Shown: positions 6,004 to 15,100 of the stretch, piece by piece
Layout of the letters: each line of letters begins with the position of its first letter
Numbering within the stretch: the first letter of the stretch is position 1
Origin: Enterococcus_I eurekensis
GTDB taxonomy: Bacteria; Bacillota; Bacilli; Lactobacillales; Enterococcaceae
Assembly (NCBI RefSeq): GCF_042654605.1
Contig: NZ_JBHSGT010000039.1
Location: 1-15,579, forward strand
DNA length: 15,579 bases
Direction: 5' to 3'
Notes under the pieces: generated by a model
The model's input: the letters and a program-made list of their open reading frames with translations, nothing else
The model's database searches: none
Told to the model about the DNA's origin: nothing
Position numbers and translations under genes: made by a program

Positions 6004-6249
6004 TAAATAGGCTTCTTTTTGTTTTCTGGATAGTTTCTTAAAGGCGGCTTCGGCTTTGGTAGCTTCGCTTCTGGTTTCGAAGGCTTCTTGATGAATCATT
6101 GTTAACGGACGTCGTTTCGCTAAACGGGTATATTTGGCTCCGACACCTTCATTGTGTTCATTTAAACGACGGGTAGGATCAGTTGTATAACCCGCATAAA
6201 AAGTATTATCCCGGCAATGCAAGACGTAGAAATAATGTTTACTGGCCAT
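5980..6249 (-). CDS. GIY-YIG domain protein (YazA/UPF0213-like)
   Basis: This is a small single-domain protein of 89 residues. The GIY-YIG motif halves appear as YFYVLHC (6-12) and FYAGYT (17-22), followed by the family's conserved arginine region TRRLNEHN (26-33) and a late helix EATKAEAAFKKLS holding the expected glutamate. Members of this stand-alone group have a nuclease fold, but their cellular substrate is not established. The frame opens upstream to 6327, but the ATG at 6249 gives the family-typical N-terminus MASKHYFYVL. That ATG lies 11 nt inside the preceding methyltransferase gene, so translation is coupled. The ribosome binding site (AAAGAG) is modest and lies within that gene. 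This methyltransferase plus GIY-YIG pairing is familiar in Firmicutes. The 3' end lies in the terminator hairpin. Confidence 0.87.
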   Translation of the reverse strand: MASKHYFYVLHCRDNTFYAGYTTDPTRRLNEHNEGVGAKYTRLAKRRPLTMIHQEAFETRSEATKAEAAFKKLSRKQKEAYLKRQGDAT

Positions 6250-6976
6250 AAAGCATCTCTTTGAATATCGGTGTGTATTCGCCATGTTCATCATAAGTAA
6301 TGATTGGTGGGGCGACTTTGAAACCATCCGTTTTCCCGTCTTTAATCGCTTCGATTAATAAGATGTTGGCTTCTTTGCCTTCTTTTGGATAAACGAATTG
6401 GACTCTTTTAGGTGCTAAGCGATATTTTTGCATCGTATTTAAAATATCTAAGAAACGATCGGGACGATGTACGAGTGCTAGCCGCCCGTTGGTTTTTAAT
6501 AGGCGCGCAGACATTTCTAAAACTTCTTCCAGATTGGTATGCAATTCATGACGCGCAATCGCTAAATGGGGATTAGGATTTTTAATACCCGTTGGTACGT
6601 TTTTAAAATACGGTGGATTACATAATAGTAGGTCAACGGAATTGTGTTTGATTTTACTCAAGCTGTCTTTCAAGTCAATTTGAAAAACCGTCATCTGTTC
6701 TTCTAAATGATTGAGCTCGATACTCCGTTGTGCCATATCGGCTAGTTTTTCTTGTAGCTCAACTTGATAAATATGGGCATTTGTGCGACGGCTGACAAAT
6801 AGACCGACGGCACCATTGCCAGCACACAAATCAACAATTGTCCCGCGTTTTGGGATATTCGGGAAATTGGCCAATAAAACGGCATCTAAGGAAAAAGAAA
6901 AAACGTTGGAACTTTGAATAATTTGGATATCCTCTGCGTAAAGTTGGTCAATACGCTCATGATCTTGGAGTTGCAA
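6239..6976 (-). CDS. SAM-dependent methyltransferase, TrmN6/YabB-like
   Basis: A 245-residue class I methyltransferase. The SAM-binding motif I is DLCAGNG (49-55), and the N6-adenine type catalytic motif NPPY is at 120-123. The N-terminus carries the typical stretch IIQSSNVFSFSLDAVLLANF. Relatives such as E. coli TrmN6 methylate A37 of tRNA-Val, and the Firmicute group is annotated as tRNA1(Val) methyltransferase or simply methyltransferase. The start is TTG at 6976, supported by AAAGGAG (6985-6991 on this strand) at 8 nt and by the N-terminal family motif beginning soon after. The next internal ATG would cut into that motif. It is first in a two-gene operon and overlaps the GIY-YIG gene by 11 nt. 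Methyltransferase class is sure; the tRNA target is inferred. Confidence 0.87.
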   Translation of the reverse strand: MQLQDHERIDQLYAEDIQIIQSSNVFSFSLDAVLLANFPNIPKRGTIVDLCAGNGAVGLFVSRRTNAHIYQVELQEKLADMAQRSIELNHLEEQMTVFQIDLKDSLSKIKHNSVDLLLCNPPYFKNVPTGIKNPNPHLAIARHELHTNLEEVLEMSARLLKTNGRLALVHRPDRFLDILNTMQKYRLAPKRVQFVYPKEGKEANILLIEAIKDGKTDGFKVAPPIITYDEHGEYTPIFKEMLYGQ

Positions 6977-7013
6977 GAATAACGCTCCTTTGCTTGTTTG
7001 AAATAGTGAGTCT

Positions 7014-7042
7014 ATTTTAACATAAATTCAGCGATTATCGAA
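7014..7042 (-). promoter_or_regulatory. Promoter of the methyltransferase operon
   Basis: On the minus strand TGT-TAAAAT gives an extended -10 (TAAAAT = 7014-7019). At 17-bp spacing the -35 is the weak TTCGAT (7037-7042). It is 38 nt upstream of the TTG start and divergent from the plsC promoter about 40 bp away. Confidence 0.6.
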
Positions 7043-7078
7043 AGAGTATAATAATCTTGAAATCTTTCGGCAAACTAC

Positions 7079-7107
7079 TTGTTAAATGCTTGTTTTTTTT
7101 GCATACT
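7079..7107 (+). promoter_or_regulatory. Promoter of the PlsC-like gene
   Basis: TTGTTA (7079-7084) and CATACT (7102-7107) are 17 bp apart, with a T-run in the spacer. Each hexamer matches consensus at four of six positions. Confidence 0.5.
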
Positions 7108-7140
7108 TAGAGTTAGACAGATATGGAAAGGAATAGAAAG

Positions 7141-7758
7141 ATGTTTTTTACTTTTATGCGAGGCGTTGTTCGTGTTGTGTTATTTATTGTGAATGGGCCT
7201 TTTGAAATTCAAAATAAAGAAGCCCTGCCGACCAACGAAAACTATATACTCGTTGCTCCACACCGTACTTGGTGGGATCCATTATATATGGCGGTTGCGG
7301 CTAGACCGAAAAAATTTGCTTTTATGGCTAAAGAGGAGTTATTTAAAAATGCCTTTTTACGTTTTATCTTAAAAAATGCGAATGCTTTTTCTGTTAATCG
7401 GGCAAAACCAGGACCAAGTGCGATTAAGACGCCAATCAAAATTTTAAAAGAAACAGACTTAAGTTTAATTATGTTTCCAAGCGGTACTCGTCACTCAACC
7501 GCTTTAAAAGGTGGTATGGCAATGATTGCTAAAATGGCAAAAGTTCGTGTTGTTCCAGTCGTTTATCAAGGACCAGTGACGTTAAAAGATTTATTTAAAC
7601 GTAAAAAAGTCGTGATTCGCTTTGGTGAACCAATCGATGTATCAGATATTAAAAAATTAAATGCAGAAGGTTTACAACTTGTTGAAGAAAGAGTTCAAGG
7701 CGCTTTTGATAATTTAGACAAAGCGATTGACCCGACGTTTAAATATCAAATTAAATAA
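7141..7758 (+). CDS. plsC: 1-acyl-sn-glycerol-3-phosphate acyltransferase (PlsC family)
   Basis: This enzyme transfers a fatty acyl chain to lysophosphatidic acid, giving phosphatidic acid at the inner face of the membrane. Its 205 residues contain acyltransferase motif I as H41-RTWW-D46 (HX4D) and motif III as FPSGTR (112-117, usually FPEGTR). After these come a glycine pair (KGG) and the motif IV-like segment VVPVVYQGP. A hydrophobic N-terminal stretch (about 8-20) fits membrane association. An ATG at 7123 is in frame, but no Shine-Dalgarno precedes it. The ATG at 7141 has AAAGGAA (7127-7133) upstream, so 7141 is preferred, with moderate certainty. The gene has its own promoter and terminator. 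S in place of E in motif III is a variation seen in the broader family; the acyl acceptor is inferred. Confidence 0.88.
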   Translation: MFFTFMRGVVRVVLFIVNGPFEIQNKEALPTNENYILVAPHRTWWDPLYMAVAARPKKFAFMAKEELFKNAFLRFILKNANAFSVNRAKPGPSAIKTPIKILKETDLSLIMFPSGTRHSTALKGGMAMIAKMAKVRVVPVVYQGPVTLKDLFKRKKVVIRFGEPIDVSDIKKLNAEGLQLVEERVQGAFDNLDKAIDPTFKYQIK

Positions 7759-7771
7759 GATGAAATCAGAT

Positions 7772-7813
7772 AAAAGAGGAGTTACTTGCTAGTTAAGTAG
7801 CCCTCTTTTTTTT
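7772..7813 (+). terminator. Rho-independent terminator after plsC
   Basis: AAAAGAGG (7772-7779) pairs with CCTCTTTT (7802-7809). One bulged A and GTTACTT/AAGTAGC extend the stem around a 7-nt loop, and a run of eight T (7806-7813) follows. It lies 13 bases after the plsC stop. Confidence 0.92.
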
Positions 7814-7883
7814 GTTTTCTCAAATGTGGTCAAGCTTTCAGTGAAAACAAGGTCAATACTGTTTTATTTTTGCTTGTGCTTAG

Positions 7884-7892
7884 TGTTATAAT
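7884..7892 (+). promoter_or_regulatory. Promoter of the sbcD-sbcC-helicase operon
   Basis: TGT-TATAAT is a perfect extended -10. The -35 position at 17-bp spacing (7864-7869, TTATTT) is poor. The sbcD ATG lies 33 nt downstream. Confidence 0.7.
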
Positions 7893-7924
7893 GGAAAGAA
7901 GATGATTTTTTCAGGAGGGATACA

Positions 7925-9055
7925 ATGCGATTTTTGCATACAGCTGATTGGCATATTGGTAAAAAGCTTCATGGTTATGATTTGTTGAAAAACCAAGAAG
8001 CCGCAATGACAGAAATTTTAGCAATCGCCAAAAAAGAAGCAGTCGATGCGATTATTATTGCAGGGGACTTATATGATCGTTCAGTGCCTGGCATTGAATC
8101 GGTTGAATTATTGAACCAACAATTTATCCAAATCAATTTAGAGGCGGGCTTGCCGATTTTAGCGGTCTCAGGGAATCACGATTCGGCGACGCGTTTAGCC
8201 ACAGGAGCCCCGTGGTTTAAACAACGAAATTTCCATTTACATACAACATTAGAAGAAGCGCTTGAGCCGATTGAATTTCCCGAAGTCCAATTTTTTCTAT
8301 TGCCATACTTTGAGCCGATTGCCGCTCGTTTGTATTTTGAAGACGATTCAATCAAAACAATTGGGCAAGCGGTGTTACGTGTCGTCCAAGCGATGGAAGA
8401 AAAATTTGATCCTACGAAGAAACACGTTCTGGTTTCGCATTTCTTTGTGGCTGGTAGTTTCCGGACCGAATCAGAGACTACGGTTGAAGTCGGTGGGCTG
8501 GATGCCGTGACGAGTGATACTTTTACGGCTTTTGATTATGTCGCTTTAGGGCATCTTCATTCAAAAAATGCAATTAAAGAAGGTAAGGTCCGCTATAGTG
8601 GTTCCCTTTTAAAATATTCATTGTCTGAAATGAATGATGAAAAAGGCGTTTGGTTGCTTGATAGTCAGACAATGGAACCGGAATTTATCGCCTTAACGCC
8701 TTTACAAGATATTAAGCATTATGAAGCAAGTTTTGCCGAATTAACCGATCCAGTAATTTATCACAGCCTTGACCGAGAAGCTTTCTGGCATTTTGAAATT
8801 ACCGATCGTGCCGTGATCCCTAATATGATGAATCAACTGCGCGCTATTTATCCTTACGTATTAACCGTTGAACGTAAAAATGGGCATGATGTCGTTCGTC
8901 AAGTTACTAAAAAAAGAGCAAAAACGTTAGCTCCGATCGTTGTCTTACAAGACTTCTTTAAAGAAATGACGGGTGAAAGCTTGACACCAACACAAAGTGA
9001 GTGGTTAGAAACGGGTCTTACTTTTGCTTTAGATACAGAGAAAAGGGAGGACTAG
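7925..9055 (+). CDS. sbcD: Exonuclease subunit SbcD
   Basis: This is the Mre11-type nuclease subunit of the SbcCD complex, which opens DNA hairpins and trims blocked double-strand ends using manganese. Its 376 residues show the metallophosphoesterase motifs in order: D8-x-H10 in TADWHIGK, D48 in GDLYDR, N84-H85-D86 in SGNHDS, the histidine of VSHFFVAGS, and GHLHS near residue 210. The C-terminal part is the capping and SbcC-contact region. AGGAGGG (7913-7919) lies 5 nt before the ATG. The stop is 4 bases ahead of the sbcC ATG, and the sbcC ribosome binding site is inside sbcD, so the subunits are co-translated. The length is typical and all visible metal ligands are present. Confidence 0.96.
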   Translation: MRFLHTADWHIGKKLHGYDLLKNQEAAMTEILAIAKKEAVDAIIIAGDLYDRSVPGIESVELLNQQFIQINLEAGLPILAVSGNHDSATRLATGAPWFKQRNFHLHTTLEEALEPIEFPEVQFFLLPYFEPIAARLYFEDDSIKTIGQAVLRVVQAMEEKFDPTKKHVLVSHFFVAGSFRTESETTVEVGGLDAVTSDTFTAFDYVALGHLHSKNAIKEGKVRYSGSLLKYSLSEMNDEKGVWLLDSQTMEPEFIALTPLQDIKHYEASFAELTDPVIYHSLDREAFWHFEITDRAVIPNMMNQLRAIYPYVLTVERKNGHDVVRQVTKKRAKTLAPIVVLQDFFKEMTGESLTPTQSEWLETGLTFALDTEKRED

Positions 9056-9059
9056 ATTC

Positions 9060-12000
9060 ATGCAACCAAGAACATTAGTTTTGCAAAATTTTGGTCCTTT
9101 TATTGACGAGACAATTGATTTTAGGGCTTTTGAAGATGGCGGTTTATTTTTAATTAGTGGAAAAACTGGGGCGGGAAAGACGACGATTTTTGATAGTATG
9201 ACCTATGCTTTATTTGGTGAAACGTCTGGCCAACAACGCTCAGGTAAAGAAATGCGTTCGCTTTTTGCTTCGCCGGAAGAAATGACAAAAGTGACTTTTA
9301 CGTTTGAATACCAAGGTTTTTTTTATGAAGTGGAACGGACTCCGGAACAAACATTGAAAAAGAAACGCGGTGAAGGGACAACCAATCAGGCAAGCAAAGT
9401 CGTACTAACGATTTTTGATGCCGCAATGAAAGAGCAGCGCCAACTAACGAAACGAACAGAAGTCGATGCGTTTATTAAAGACTTGCTGCAATTGGATGCG
9501 AAACAATTTTTCCAAGTGATGTTGTTGCCCCAAGGAGAGTTCCGTAATTTTTTGATTGCCTCAAGTGGTGAAAAAGAAAAGTTGTTGCGCAATTTGTTTG
9601 GCACGGCAATCTATCAACGCTTAACGGAATGGCTGAGTCTTCTTTTTAAAGATAAAAATAAAGAACTCGATAAAAAACAACACCAGATGCAAGCGTTAGG
9701 CGAGAACTTTATCTGGTTTAATGAAAAAGTTGAAAGTCCGACATTACAGGAACAATTTGGTTATTGGCAAGTAGACGTGGAACAGTTGGCTACAGCGATT
9801 GAAGAAAATGAACAGCTCACAGAAGCGCTGAAAGTAGCAGTCGGGTTGAGCGAAAAAGCCTTTTACGAAGGCAAACAACTCGTTGAAAGAAAAATGGCTT
9901 ATGATCAACGCGTGCTTGAATTTCAAGAATTGGAACAACAAAAAGTCGCAATCGATGAATTGCGTCGGACGGTGACCTTTTTAAGACAGTTAGAAAAAGA
10001 TCAATCACTTTTAAAACAAGTGATACAAACGCGACAACAAGTTTCAACTGAACAACTCTTATTAACAGAGATTGTCACACTTCTGGAGGAAGTATCGGAA
10101 GACATGCAAGTCTGGCAAGCAGGTAGCGCCGACTATGAGCAGCAAAAGATACTCTTACAAGAACAATGCCTTACTGAGGAACGTTTGAATCGCTTATTGC
10201 CTTTAGCGCAACAAGTGGAGCAACTAAGGCAAGAATTGCAAATAGGGCAACAAGAGATGGATGCGATTGAGCAAAAGATGAATCTTTTAATTGACGAACT
10301 TAAGCAAGTCGTTGATACAATCAGTCAAATTAAGCAACAAATACAAGAGAAAAACGACTTACAAGCAGAAGCGTTGGTTTTAACGACTTTAAAAAATCAA
10401 GTCGCTCGTTGGGATGAATTAGACAGAGACATTGAAAGCAATCAAAGCGCGCAAGTTGAAAATCAACGAAAAATTGAAAAACAACGAGCAGATTTAAAAG
10501 CCAGCCAAGAGGCGGCAGAAAAACAAGAAATGATTTTCAGGCAGTTGCAAAGTGAGTACGCCAAATTGCAGATTGAAAAATGGCGCCAAAAACTCTTACC
10601 AGGAGAACCGTGCCAAGTTTGTGGTTCATTAGAACATCCTTACTTGGAACAAAAAACACACGGAAAGATCGCGAGTTATCGAGTGACGGAAGAAGAAGTT
10701 GAGCGAGAAGAAAATTGCTGTCAGCAATTAAAAGCGCAAGTGACGGAGCAACAATTGAAGTTACAAAAGATTGTTTTAGAAGGTGAAAAACTTCTTGAGC
10801 AGCAAGCAAAAAGTCAGGCCTTACAAGCCGATTTAGTGAAAATCATGCAAGAAAAATTATCATTCTCAAATAAACAAACACCAAGAGTCGCCTATCAACT
10901 GAGAGTTGAAGCCTTTGAAGTAGCCAGTCAACGTATTGAGAAGCTTGAACAACAACTAATTATTTACCAAGAAAAGCAAGAAAAATTATTAAAAGAACAA
11001 GCGATTCATTTGGAGAAAAAACACGAACTAGTAGCGACACGCTTGCAACAGCAAACACGTGTAGATAGTTTAATCGAACAACTTGGAGGATTAACGGCTA
11101 CGGAGCTACAAGCTAAACAAGCACAAGTTCAAGATGAAATCGTGTTACTACAAACGAAGATTGAGGACTATGAAGTAAAAGGTCAAAACTTAAAACATCA
11201 AGAAGTGACTTATACGGAACGACAAGCAGCGAAAAAAGCTCAACTTGAGCAACTCGAACAGCAATTAAATCAACAAGAGCAATTATTACAAGAAGTATTG
11301 ACGCATTATTCACCAGAAATGACAGAAGAAATGTTACGTCAACGCTTGCCAGGCTTAGCAATCCTTCCAGAGTTGATTGAGCAGGTGACGCAATACGATC
11401 AACAAGTGCAATTTTTAAGCCAGCGCTTAGCCGAAGAGGCTGAACTGAAGACCGTTGAATTACCTGATATGTCGTGTTTAGAGGCGAAATATCAAGAAAA
11501 ACAAGCCGTTTTTGAAACGCACCAACAACGGTGTTTCCAGCAAGTCAGCGATTTAAAACGCAATCAAACGTTGTTGGCGGATTTAAATACGCTTTGGCAA
11601 GAAAATCAGATGGCACTAGAGGAACTTTCACATTTACAGCAATTAGCTGAAACGGTTAAGGGAGATAATAGTGAGCGTTTGAGTCTAGAGCGTTACGTTT
11701 TACAAGGGTTTTTAGTTGAAGTCCTTGAAGTGGCAAATCAACGTCTAAGTAAGTTAACCCGCAATCGTTACCAGTTCTTATTAGCCGAAGAAAAAGGCAG
11801 TTACCGTAGTTCAACCGGCCTAGAAATTAATATTTATGATGATAATGCCGGGACTTCTCGTCGTGCGCAAACCTTATCGGGTGGTGAGAGTTTTATTGCG
11901 GCTCTAGCATTGGCGTTATCTTTAGCGGATGTGATTCAGCAACGTTCCGGTGGGATTGCGATAGAAGCGCTATTTATCGATGAAGGGTTTGGCTCGCTAG

Positions 12001-12170
12001 ATGAAGAATCGCTTGAAATGGCGATGCAAGCTTTAGAAATGATTGAACAAGAAGGTCGTTTAATCGGAATCATTAGTCATGTTAGTGAATTGAAGCATCG
12101 GGTTGTCCAACAGTTAATTGTTGAGACAAATGGTTCCGGTCAGAGTCGTACGAGAATAAAAATAGGGTAG
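9060..12170 (+). CDS. sbcC: Exonuclease subunit SbcC
   Basis: This is the Rad50-type SMC-like ATPase partner of SbcD. ATP binding clamps the complex on DNA and gates the nuclease. Its 1036 residues show Walker A GKTGAGKTT (34-42), followed by the QGEFRNFL Q-loop region. A long glutamine- and glutamate-rich coiled coil comes next (about 180-500). It is interrupted at its turn by the zinc hook C518-QV-C521, and the return coil runs to about 880. The C-terminal ATPase lobe follows, with signature LSGGE (939-943) and Walker B D974-E975 in FIDEGFGSLD. AGGGAGG (9044-9050), inside sbcD, precedes the ATG by 9 nt. Its stop codon overlaps the Shine-Dalgarno of the next gene. It is intact. Confidence 0.96.
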   Translation: MQPRTLVLQNFGPFIDETIDFRAFEDGGLFLISGKTGAGKTTIFDSMTYALFGETSGQQRSGKEMRSLFASPEEMTKVTFTFEYQGFFYEVERTPEQTLKKKRGEGTTNQASKVVLTIFDAAMKEQRQLTKRTEVDAFIKDLLQLDAKQFFQVMLLPQGEFRNFLIASSGEKEKLLRNLFGTAIYQRLTEWLSLLFKDKNKELDKKQHQMQALGENFIWFNEKVESPTLQEQFGYWQVDVEQLATAIEENEQLTEALKVAVGLSEKAFYEGKQLVERKMAYDQRVLEFQELEQQKVAIDELRRTVTFLRQLEKDQSLLKQVIQTRQQVSTEQLLLTEIVTLLEEVSEDMQVWQAGSADYEQQKILLQEQCLTEERLNRLLPLAQQVEQLRQELQIGQQEMDAIEQKMNLLIDELKQVVDTISQIKQQIQEKNDLQAEALVLTTLKNQVARWDELDRDIESNQSAQVENQRKIEKQRADLKASQEAAEKQEMIFRQLQSEYAKLQIEKWRQKLLPGEPCQVCGSLEHPYLEQKTHGKIASYRVTEEEVEREENCCQQLKAQVTEQQLKLQKIVLEGEKLLEQQAKSQALQADLVKIMQEKLSFSNKQTPRVAYQLRVEAFEVASQRIEKLEQQLIIYQEKQEKLLKEQAIHLEKKHELVATRLQQQTRVDSLIEQLGGLTATELQAKQAQVQDEIVLLQTKIEDYEVKGQNLKHQEVTYTERQAAKKAQLEQLEQQLNQQEQLLQEVLTHYSPEMTEEMLRQRLPGLAILPELIEQVTQYDQQVQFLSQRLAEEAELKTVELPDMSCLEAKYQEKQAVFETHQQRCFQQVSDLKRNQTLLADLNTLWQENQMALEELSHLQQLAETVKGDNSERLSLERYVLQGFLVEVLEVANQRLSKLTRNRYQFLLAEEKGSYRSSTGLEINIYDDNAGTSRRAQTLSGGESFIAALALALSLADVIQQRSGGIAIEALFIDEGFGSLDEESLEMAMQALEMIEQEGRLIGIISHVSELKHRVVQQLIVETNGSGQSRTRIKIG

Positions 12171-12181
12171 GAGGATGCAAA

Positions 12182-15100
12182 ATGAAGTGGAGTATACCAG
12201 AAAGAGTCATTGAGCGTGGTCGCGATTATTTAAATCAAGATCGTGTCTTATCCGTCGTGCCCGATGAAGATAATCAAGTTTGGCGCGCCGAAGTTTTAGG
12301 GAGTGAGTTATACCGTGTGGATTTAGATGCAACAGCTAAGGAAGAGGATTATTGTCAATGTCCTTACTGGGAGGAACATCACTATTGTAAACATACTGTA
12401 GCTGTAGAGCTATATCTCCGTAAAAAAGGTTTAACCCGTCAAATAAAAACTGAAAAGAAAGTTACACCGAGCACTTTTTCAAATTCAGAAATGTTTTCAA
12501 AAGGTTTTTATCGCCTACAGGAAGAAAAAAATAGTAGCAGTTTGATTCAACGCTTGGAAATTAGCTGTCAAATCGACAGCCTTGCCACCAATCCCTACCG
12601 TAAGGAATTAGATATTTTAGGGATTAGTTTAAAAGTTGGGCTTGCCGGTGAACGCAAATACATTGTTAAAAACATTTATCGTTTCTTACAAATTTATCAA
12701 GATGAGAAAATGTATAACGGAATTAAACAAGGTAATGTTTATTTGCATCCAGATGCTTTTACACTAGAGGAAAACGAGTTACTCCATCATTTATCAAATA
12801 ATGCGCAAACGCAACAGTTATTAGGACATACCGGTGTTCAAGTAAATGGTTCTTTGGATAAAAAGTATTTACTGTTGCCGGTCAGCGAAGGCCGGGAATT
12901 GCTTGAAAAGATGCAAAAAATCCCGTTTGTTTTTGTCGCAGATGAGAAAAAATATGCCAAATTGAACTTCAGTGAGCAACCATTACCGCTGGCCTATACT
13001 TTACGACCACAAGCGGAGATGATGTATGAGTTGACGCAAGTTCATGATTTTGATCATGTCTACCAAGCCTATCGTTGGGGGATTTTTAAAGGGGAAATCT
13101 ACCAAATGACAGCAGAGGAAATGGAAATTTGTTTAACAACGATGCAATTGATGAAGCGGTTGAAAGAACCGAAAATTGTGTATCCGAAAAAAGAATTATC
13201 TTTATTATTCCGCCAAGTTTTTCCTTTTTTACGACAAGTGGGACAAGTGGATATTGATCCTGAGGTTTATGATGCTGTGAGTGAAGCACCACTAGAAGTG
13301 ATTATTTATTTACGTAAAAAACAAGGTAATGTTGATGTCCGTGTGGATTATCAGTACGATGAGATTGTTTTTTCTAGTCATCCAGCTTTTGAAAATAATC
13401 CAGCTGATGCACCTGAAGTTTTACGCGATTATCAAGGCGAAAGCCGTGTTGTCCAAATGTTGGAACAATTTGATTTTAAACATGAAACACAGCCAGGTTG
13501 GCAAAAAGAAATTCCAAAGGGTGTTCAGCTCTTTCAATTTTTCAATCACGAAGTACCAAGCTTACGTCAACTAGGAAAATTACATCTAGGTAAAAAACTC
13601 AAAGAATTGTATTTAGATGGCGAAGACTTCCGACCAGTTATTGAAGTGGCACATGAAGATTCTTGGCTAAATGTTTCTTTTGATATTTCTGGTATTAGTG
13701 AAAGTGAAGTTCAAGAAGTCTTGCGTAGTCTCCTGCGTCAAGAGGCGTTTTATACGTTAGCAGACGGTAAAATTTTATCGTTGATGGATGAACAATTCCA
13801 AGAAACGAGTCATATTTTACAACAGTTACGCCAAGAACTAAAAGAAGGAACGACTCATTTTGAAATTCCCGTTCATCGTGGCATACAGCTACAAGAACAA
13901 TTAGGCGAGAAAGCGAACTTTAGTCAAAGTTTTGAGCAGTTGACGAGCCATTTGGTCAATCCTAATAGTTTTGAGGTACCCTTACCGAAAAATTTAAACG
14001 CAGATTTACGCGAATACCAAGTGCTTGGTTTCCGTTGGTTAAAGATGCTGAGTCATTATGCTTTTGGCGGTATTTTAGCAGATGAAATGGGGCTTGGAAA
14101 AACGCTTCAAACGATTGCTTTTTTACTTTCAGAAAAAGAAACAAAGCAAATAATCCCGACCTTAATCGTCACACCCGCTAGTTTGACTTATAACTGGCAA
14201 CAAGAAATCAAACGCTTTGCGCCAGACATATCAAGTAGTGTTGTTCATGGTACCAAAGAAGAACGGACGGCCATTTTAGCGGAAGAAAAAGACGTCTATA
14301 TTACGTCTTATACGAGCTTACGCCAAGATATTGATATGTACCAACTGAAAGACTTTGATTATTTGATTTTAGATGAAGCTCAAATGGTAAAAAATAATTA
14401 CACGAAAACAGCACAAGCTTTGCAATCGCTTGTGGTTCCCGTTCGCTTTGCCCTAAGTGGAACGCCAATTGAAAATAACTTAGACGAATTATGGGGATTA
14501 TTCCAGTTAATTATGCCAGGCTTTTTCCCGAGTCGTCAAAAATATCGGGAATTATCTGCAGAAGAAATTGCCCATATGGTCCAACCTTTTATCTTACGTC
14601 GTGATAAAAAGAGTGTTTTACAAGATTTGCCAGATAAAATTGAGCGTAATTACTATAGCGGTTTGACTGCTGAGCAAAAAACGGTCTACTTGGCGTATTT
14701 ACAACAAATGCGCGAAGAAGTTTCGGGCATGGATTCTGAAGCTTTCCGTAAGAGTCGAATCTCAATTTTAGCCGGCCTAACTCGCTTACGCCAAATTTGT
14801 TGCGATCCAAGATTATTCTTAGATGATTACGAAGGTTCTTCAGGTAAACTCGAACAAGTGAAAATGTTAGTCAAAACAGCAATTGAAAACAAACGTCGTG
14901 TATTACTTTTCTCACAATTTACAGGGATGTTAAGTATTTTAGAAGAAGTCTTTGCAGAAATGGATATCTCAACCTTTTACTTACGTGGTAGTACACCACC
15001 AAAAGATCGAGTAGAAATGGTCAATGCTTATAACGCTGGGGAAAAAGAAGTCTTTTTGATTTCCTTAAAAGCGGGCGGAACGGGCTTGAATTTAACTGGA

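Noticed and set aside
5981..6327. The longer reading frame for the GIY-YIG protein, starting at 6327.
   Set aside because: The extra 26 residues overlap the methyltransferase, look like out-of-frame translation and are not part of the family.
9386..11361. Several minus-strand open frames within sbcC.
   Set aside because: They are shadows of the glutamine-rich coiled-coil coding sequence with no start signals or family features.
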